Below, one piece after another: positions 6,927-9,703 of a stretch of 9,703 nucleotides of DNA. The DNA lies in the NCBI GenBank assembly GCA_007126675.1, contig SLAU01000054.1, positions 1 to 9,703 on the forward strand, read 5' to 3'. The notes beneath the pieces are model-generated. The model did no database searches. It was not told the origin of the DNA and was given only the letters and a program-made list of their open reading frames with translations. The stretch comes from Balneolaceae bacterium. GTDB taxonomy: Bacteria > Bacteroidota > Rhodothermia > Balneolales > Balneolaceae. The first letter of the stretch is position 1. Each line of letters starts with the position of its first letter. The position numbers and the translations under genes are program-made.

Positions 6927-7412
6927 CTGCATCTTACCCTGGAACTGCAGCGGTACAACGGGAAGAACACTTCAGCGCTGGAAACGCTGGAATCGATCTA
7001 TGCCTTCCAGCAATCGCGAAGCGGCGATGTTGAAGAAATTACGCAACACTATTCGACAATCGAGAACGATATCCGTGCACGTATGCAAACCGATGAGGAA
7101 TCACCGGTAAGTCCACAGCAGCAACTTACAGAAGAACAACTTGTCGGTGCCAAAATACTCGAAGTGGAAAACTACCCCAACCCGTTTAATCCGGTCACGG
7201 TAATCCGCTACGAACTCCCGCAAAACAGCCAGGTCCGCCTTGAAGTATTCGACATGCTGGGCCGCCGCGTAGCTGTTTTGGTGGACGGTCTTATAGAAGC
7301 CGGAACGCACGAAATCCCGTTCGATGCCTCCAATCTCGCCAGCGGCGTGTACCTGTATCGCTTAACCGCCGGGCAGGTGGTGCAAACAAGGCAGATGGTT
7401 CTTGTAAAATAG
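6927..7412 (+). pseudogene. In-frame C-terminal remainder of the S8 protease with T9SS sorting domain
   Basis: These 161 codons plus TAG (7410-7412) are in the same frame as the protease at 4011, separated from it only by the TAG at 6924-6926. No frameshift is involved; a single base change could create that stop, for example from CAG, TAC or TTG. The first 80 or so residues (LHLTLELQRYNG, ALETLESIY, YSTIENDIRARM) continue the helical pattern upstream of the stop, and the last 78 or so are a T9SS type A domain (YPNPFNPVTVIRY, VFDMLGRRVAVLVDG, QMVLVK). An ATG at 7083 could in principle start a 109-residue protein, but it would have no signal peptide and could not enter the secretion route, so I do not treat it as an independent gene. 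Undamaged, 4011-7412 would encode a protein of about 1133 residues. A sequencing error or leaky readthrough (the stop is followed by C) remains possible. Confidence 0.75.
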
Positions 7413-7542
7413 GTGATTAGTTTATTTGAAAATTAGGTGATTAGGACTTCAGGACCTGGTAGAGTAGCCGCGCGTGCCTTTCGCGCGGATTCCTGCCAGA
7501 GTCCGAATTGGTGCTGGTGTAGTAAGATCAGTAGGCAGTTGG
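7173..7542 (+). repeat. 370-bp long direct repeat, copy B (sorting domain plus 3' flank)
   Basis: This is the gapless partner of 1411-1780, with 347 of 370 bases identical by hand count. It covers the sorting domain, the TAG at 7410-7412, and 130 bp of downstream DNA. It stops after AGGCAGTTGG (7533-7542), one and a half heptads into the array that continues in copy A. Here the 24-bp-period repeat near the stop reads AGGTGATT at both positions (7411-7418 and 7435-7442). Confidence 0.95.
7452..7504 (+). other. Conserved hairpin element, copy B (possible RNA structure)
   Basis: This has the same fold as copy A: outer stem 7452-7462 with 7493-7504 (one bulged A, one G-T pair) and inner stem CCGCGCG (7468-7474) with CGCGCGG (7482-7488) around TGCCTTT. 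The inner stem is fully Watson-Crick here, C7486 replacing the T of copy A. It lies 40 bases after the stop at 7412. Confidence 0.7.
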
Positions 7543-7580
7543 CTATCCCTGATGAAGAATATTTAACTAACGCAAAGCAT

Positions 7581-7610
7581 AAAAAAAGGCGTGAACAACG
7601 TCCACGCCTT
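7581..7610 (-). terminator. Intrinsic terminator of the glutamine synthetase gene
   Basis: AAGGCGTG (7586-7593) and CACGCCTT (7603-7610) form a perfect 8-bp stem around a 9-base loop. Read on the - strand the stem runs into seven Ts (7587-7581), the classical intrinsic terminator pattern. It lies about 80 bases after the glutamine synthetase stop at 7692-7694. The + strand side has no T-run, so it acts mainly on the minus-strand transcript. Confidence 0.85.
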
Positions 7611-7644
7611 CAAGGCTAAAATTAATATAAAGCCGCTGTAAATA

Positions 7645-7677
7645 AACCACTCAGCGTACTCGGTGCCTCTGCGGTTA
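7645..7677. repeat. Possible dispersed repeat of the CGCAGAGG type
   Basis: On the - strand this reads as successive degenerate octamers CGCAGAGG, CACCGAGT and ACGCTGAG, flanked by AACC and GGTT. I recall similar runs of GCAGAGG-like units as scattered intergenic repeats in environmental bacteria. Only one copy is present here, so the call rests on resemblance. It lies between the glutamine synthetase stop and its terminator. Confidence 0.25.
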
Positions 7678-7691
7678 TTACTCTTCGCTTA

Positions 7692-9703
7692 TTACTTCAC
7701 GAACAACATTTCACGATAAATCGGCAATGGCCAGTAATCATCTGCTGTGAAGCGTTCAAGCAAATCAACCGCATCGCGGATATCATTCATTGCAGGGATA
7801 ACCTTCTCCTGGTACTCCTTGCACTCTTCCATTACGGAACCGCCTTTGAGTTTACCCTGGGTTTTCGTCAGCTTTTCTAAAGCTTTGCCAAGATCGTTAA
7901 GTGCTTCATTCATCGTCTTTAGCATTTCAGCCGATCCGCTGTTTTTCAAACCAAGAGCTTTGGTTTCCTTAACTGCTGTTGCCAATTCGTTGATATAACG
8001 AACTGCCGCAGGATAAACCATCGTTCTTGCGATCGCTTCTGTTGTGTCTACCTCAATGTTCAGAGTAGTCACATACTGCTCTCCCCAGATTTCCTGTCTT
8101 GAATGAACTTCAGCTTCATTCAAAACTTTATAGTTCACAAAGAGTTCAACATTCTCTTTATTTGTAAGAAGCGGAAGTGCATCAGCAGTAGTCTTCAGAT
8201 TTAAAAGTCCACGCTTTTTGGCTTCTTTTTGCCATTCATCCGAATAGCCGTCACCGTTAAACACAATTTTGTGTGTTTCTTTCAGCGAATCAACCAAAAC
8301 TTCCTTAAGTGAAACTTCAAGATCTTTCTTCTTAATCTTTTTCTCGAGGCTTGTGCACAGCTCATCAATCGCTTCTGCAACAATCGTGTTTAACACAACC
8401 GTAGGAAATGATACTGACTGGCTTGAACCAACCGCACGGAACTCAAATTTGTTACCTGTAAAAGCAAACGGTGAGGTACGGTTACGGTCGCCCGCATGTT
8501 TTGGAAGCTCAGGCAGCACCGGTGTTCCCAGTCCCAGAAGACCGCTCTTCATCGAGTTTTTGAGGCCGCCGTTCAGCAGTTGTGTGATGATATCTTCAAG
8601 CTGTTCACCAATATATGCCGAGATAATCGCCGGAGGCGCTTCGTTTGCGCCAAGACGGTGATCGTTAGCGGCACTTGCAATCGAAATACGCATCAGATCC
8701 TGGTGCTTGTAAACCGCTCTCAGAATTGCAGAGAAGAAAAAGAGAAACTGCATATTCTCATGCGGGCTGTCACCCGGCTCAAGAAGGTTGGCCCCTTCTT
8801 TGGTACTCATTGACCAGTTCAGGTGTTTACCGCTTCCGTTAAGCCCGTCAAACGGTTTTTCATGAAGCAGGCATTCGAATCCATATTTTTTAGCAACTCT
8901 TTTCAGTGTAATCATCATAAGCTGTTGATGATCGGCTGAGACGTTGCAATGCTCATAAATCGGGGCAACTTCAAACTGGTTTGGCGCAACCTCGTTGTGA
9001 CGAGTTTTCACCGGAATTCCGAGCCTGTACAGCTCGAGCTCTGCTTCCATCATAAAAGAAAGAACCCGCTCGCTGATTGAGCCGAAATAGTGATCATCCA
9101 GCTCTTGCCCTCGCGGCGGCTTAGCACCAACAAGTGTGCGCCCTGAGGTCATCAGGTCGGGGCGCCGGTAGAAAAACTCCTGGTCGATCAGGAAATATTC
9201 CTGCTCGGCACCGGTAGTTGATACAACTCTTTTTGTATCAATCCCAAAAAGTTTTAGTGCACGACGCGCTTGCTTGTCGAGTGCATCGATCGATCTGAGA
9301 AGTGGAGTTTTATGATCAAGTGCCTCCCCTTTCCATGATGCAAATGCAGTAGGAATACAGAGATACTTTCCATTTTGATTCTCAATCAGAAAAACCGGCG
9401 AAGTAGGATCCCATGCCGTATAACCGCGTGCTTCAAAAGTTGGACGCAGGCCACCGCTTGGGAAACTGGATGCATCAGGCTCACCCTGGATCAGGTCTTT
9501 ACCGGAGAATTCTGCTACCGCACCGCCGCCCTGGTTAGGAGTAATAAAACTGTCGTGCTTTTCTGCAGTTGCACCGGTTAGAGGCTGAAACCAGTGTGTA
9601 TAATGTGTTGCTCCACGCTCGGATGCCCACTCTTTCATTGCCAGTGCCACAGCATCAGCAACATTTAAATCAAGTGATTCACCATCTTCAATAGTGGTTT
9701 TAA
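7692..9703 (-). CDS. glnN: Glutamine synthetase type III (GSIII), 5' partial
   Basis: The enzyme makes glutamine from glutamate, ammonia and ATP in the cytoplasm. The frame is open from the right edge to TAA at 7694-7692, giving 669 complete codons. The GTG at 9650-9648 is an internal valine: 17 in-frame codons precede it (TTIEDGESLDLNVADAVALA). GSIII proteins are usually about 700-730 residues, so a few dozen N-terminal residues lie outside. Numbering from the first complete codon, the GSIII N-terminal domain has WFQPLTG and FEARGYTAWDPTSP. The catalytic part shows metal ligands E166/E168 (GAEQEYF), E237 and E244 (NEVAPNQFEVAP), H293 (NGSGKHLNWS), ANDHRLGANEAPP, R406/R408 (RNRTSPF) and E420/R422 (FEFRAVGSSQS). 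The C-terminal helical extension typical of type III ends PIYREMLFVK. Composition is moderate (27/60 G+C at 8041-8100), unlike the AT-rich cargo genes. The promoter is outside the window. The symbol follows common GSIII usage; some genomes call it glnA. Confidence 0.97.
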   Translation of the reverse strand, partial: KTTIEDGESLDLNVADAVALAMKEWASERGATHYTHWFQPLTGATAEKHDSFITPNQGGGAVAEFSGKDLIQGEPDASSFPSGGLRPTFEARGYTAWDPTSPVFLIENQNGKYLCIPTAFASWKGEALDHKTPLLRSIDALDKQARRALKLFGIDTKRVVSTTGAEQEYFLIDQEFFYRRPDLMTSGRTLVGAKPPRGQELDDHYFGSISERVLSFMMEAELELYRLGIPVKTRHNEVAPNQFEVAPIYEHCNVSADHQQLMMITLKRVAKKYGFECLLHEKPFDGLNGSGKHLNWSMSTKEGANLLEPGDSPHENMQFLFFFSAILRAVYKHQDLMRISIASAANDHRLGANEAPPAIISAYIGEQLEDIITQLLNGGLKNSMKSGLLGLGTPVLPELPKHAGDRNRTSPFAFTGNKFEFRAVGSSQSVSFPTVVLNTIVAEAIDELCTSLEKKIKKKDLEVSLKEVLVDSLKETHKIVFNGDGYSDEWQKEAKKRGLLNLKTTADALPLLTNKENVELFVNYKVLNEAEVHSRQEIWGEQYVTTLNIEVDTTEAIARTMVYPAAVRYINELATAVKETKALGLKNSGSAEMLKTMNEALNDLGKALEKLTKTQGKLKGGSVMEECKEYQEKVIPAMNDIRDAVDLLERFTADDYWPLPIYREMLFVK

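Noticed and set aside
7083..7412. Independent 109-residue T9SS sorting-domain gene
   Set aside because: It lies in the frame of the upstream protease, separated only by one TAG, and would have no signal peptide. It is better read as the cut-off end of the protease gene.
4011..7412. Genome-wide recoding of TAG to a sense codon
   Set aside because: TAG is used as the terminal stop at 744-746, 1648-1650 and 7410-7412, so general reassignment is not supported.
8269..8813. Overlapping + strand frames (130 and 105 residues) within the glutamine synthetase gene
   Set aside because: They are antisense to highly conserved GSIII motifs and match no family; they are shadows.

Overview
The window looks like chromosomal DNA of a member of the Balneolota/Rhodothermota side of the Bacteroidota superphylum (Balneola, Gracilimonas or Rhodohalobacter-like). 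This is inferred from four gene products ending in type IX secretion (T9SS) type A sorting domains of the YPNPFNP...LLGRRVA.LVDG...AG.H...FD.SNLSSGVY.YRL....KM.LIK style, next to a type III glutamine synthetase. No rRNA, tRNA, transposase, CRISPR array or integrase was seen.

Layout. 1-746 (+) is the 3' part of a small secreted protein gene whose start lies left of the window. It is followed after one base by 748-1650 (+), a second small T9SS cargo. 1651-1836 holds a folded repeat element and a palindromic heptanucleotide array between convergent genes. 1837-3945 (-) is a 702-residue secreted beta-propeller-like protein with Asp-box motifs and a T9SS domain. 3946-4010 is a 65-bp divergent promoter region containing a (TA)8 tract. 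4011-6926 (+) is a secreted subtilisin-family (S8) protease joined to a parallel beta-helix. It ends at an in-frame TAG, but the same frame continues openly to 7412 and encodes the missing helical segment and the T9SS sorting domain. 7413-7691 holds a second copy of the folded repeat and an intrinsic terminator for the next gene. 7692-9703 (-) is glutamine synthetase III, cut by the right edge.

How it fits together. The left three quarters is a cluster of cell-surface or secreted cargo genes. The right end is an ordinary nitrogen-assimilation housekeeping gene with its own terminator. In all four cargo genes an AT-rich body is joined to a GC-richer sorting domain. In two of them (748-1650 and 4011-7412) the sorting domain and 130 bp of downstream non-coding DNA form a gapless 370-bp near-identical duplication (23 mismatches by hand count). 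Within its non-coding part, a 53-nt hairpin differs at only one base, a C/T change that preserves pairing. The main points to follow up are this 'sorting domain + 3' hairpin' cassette, the nonsense codon that removes the protease's secretion signal, the palindromic heptad array, and the TA repeat in the divergent promoter.
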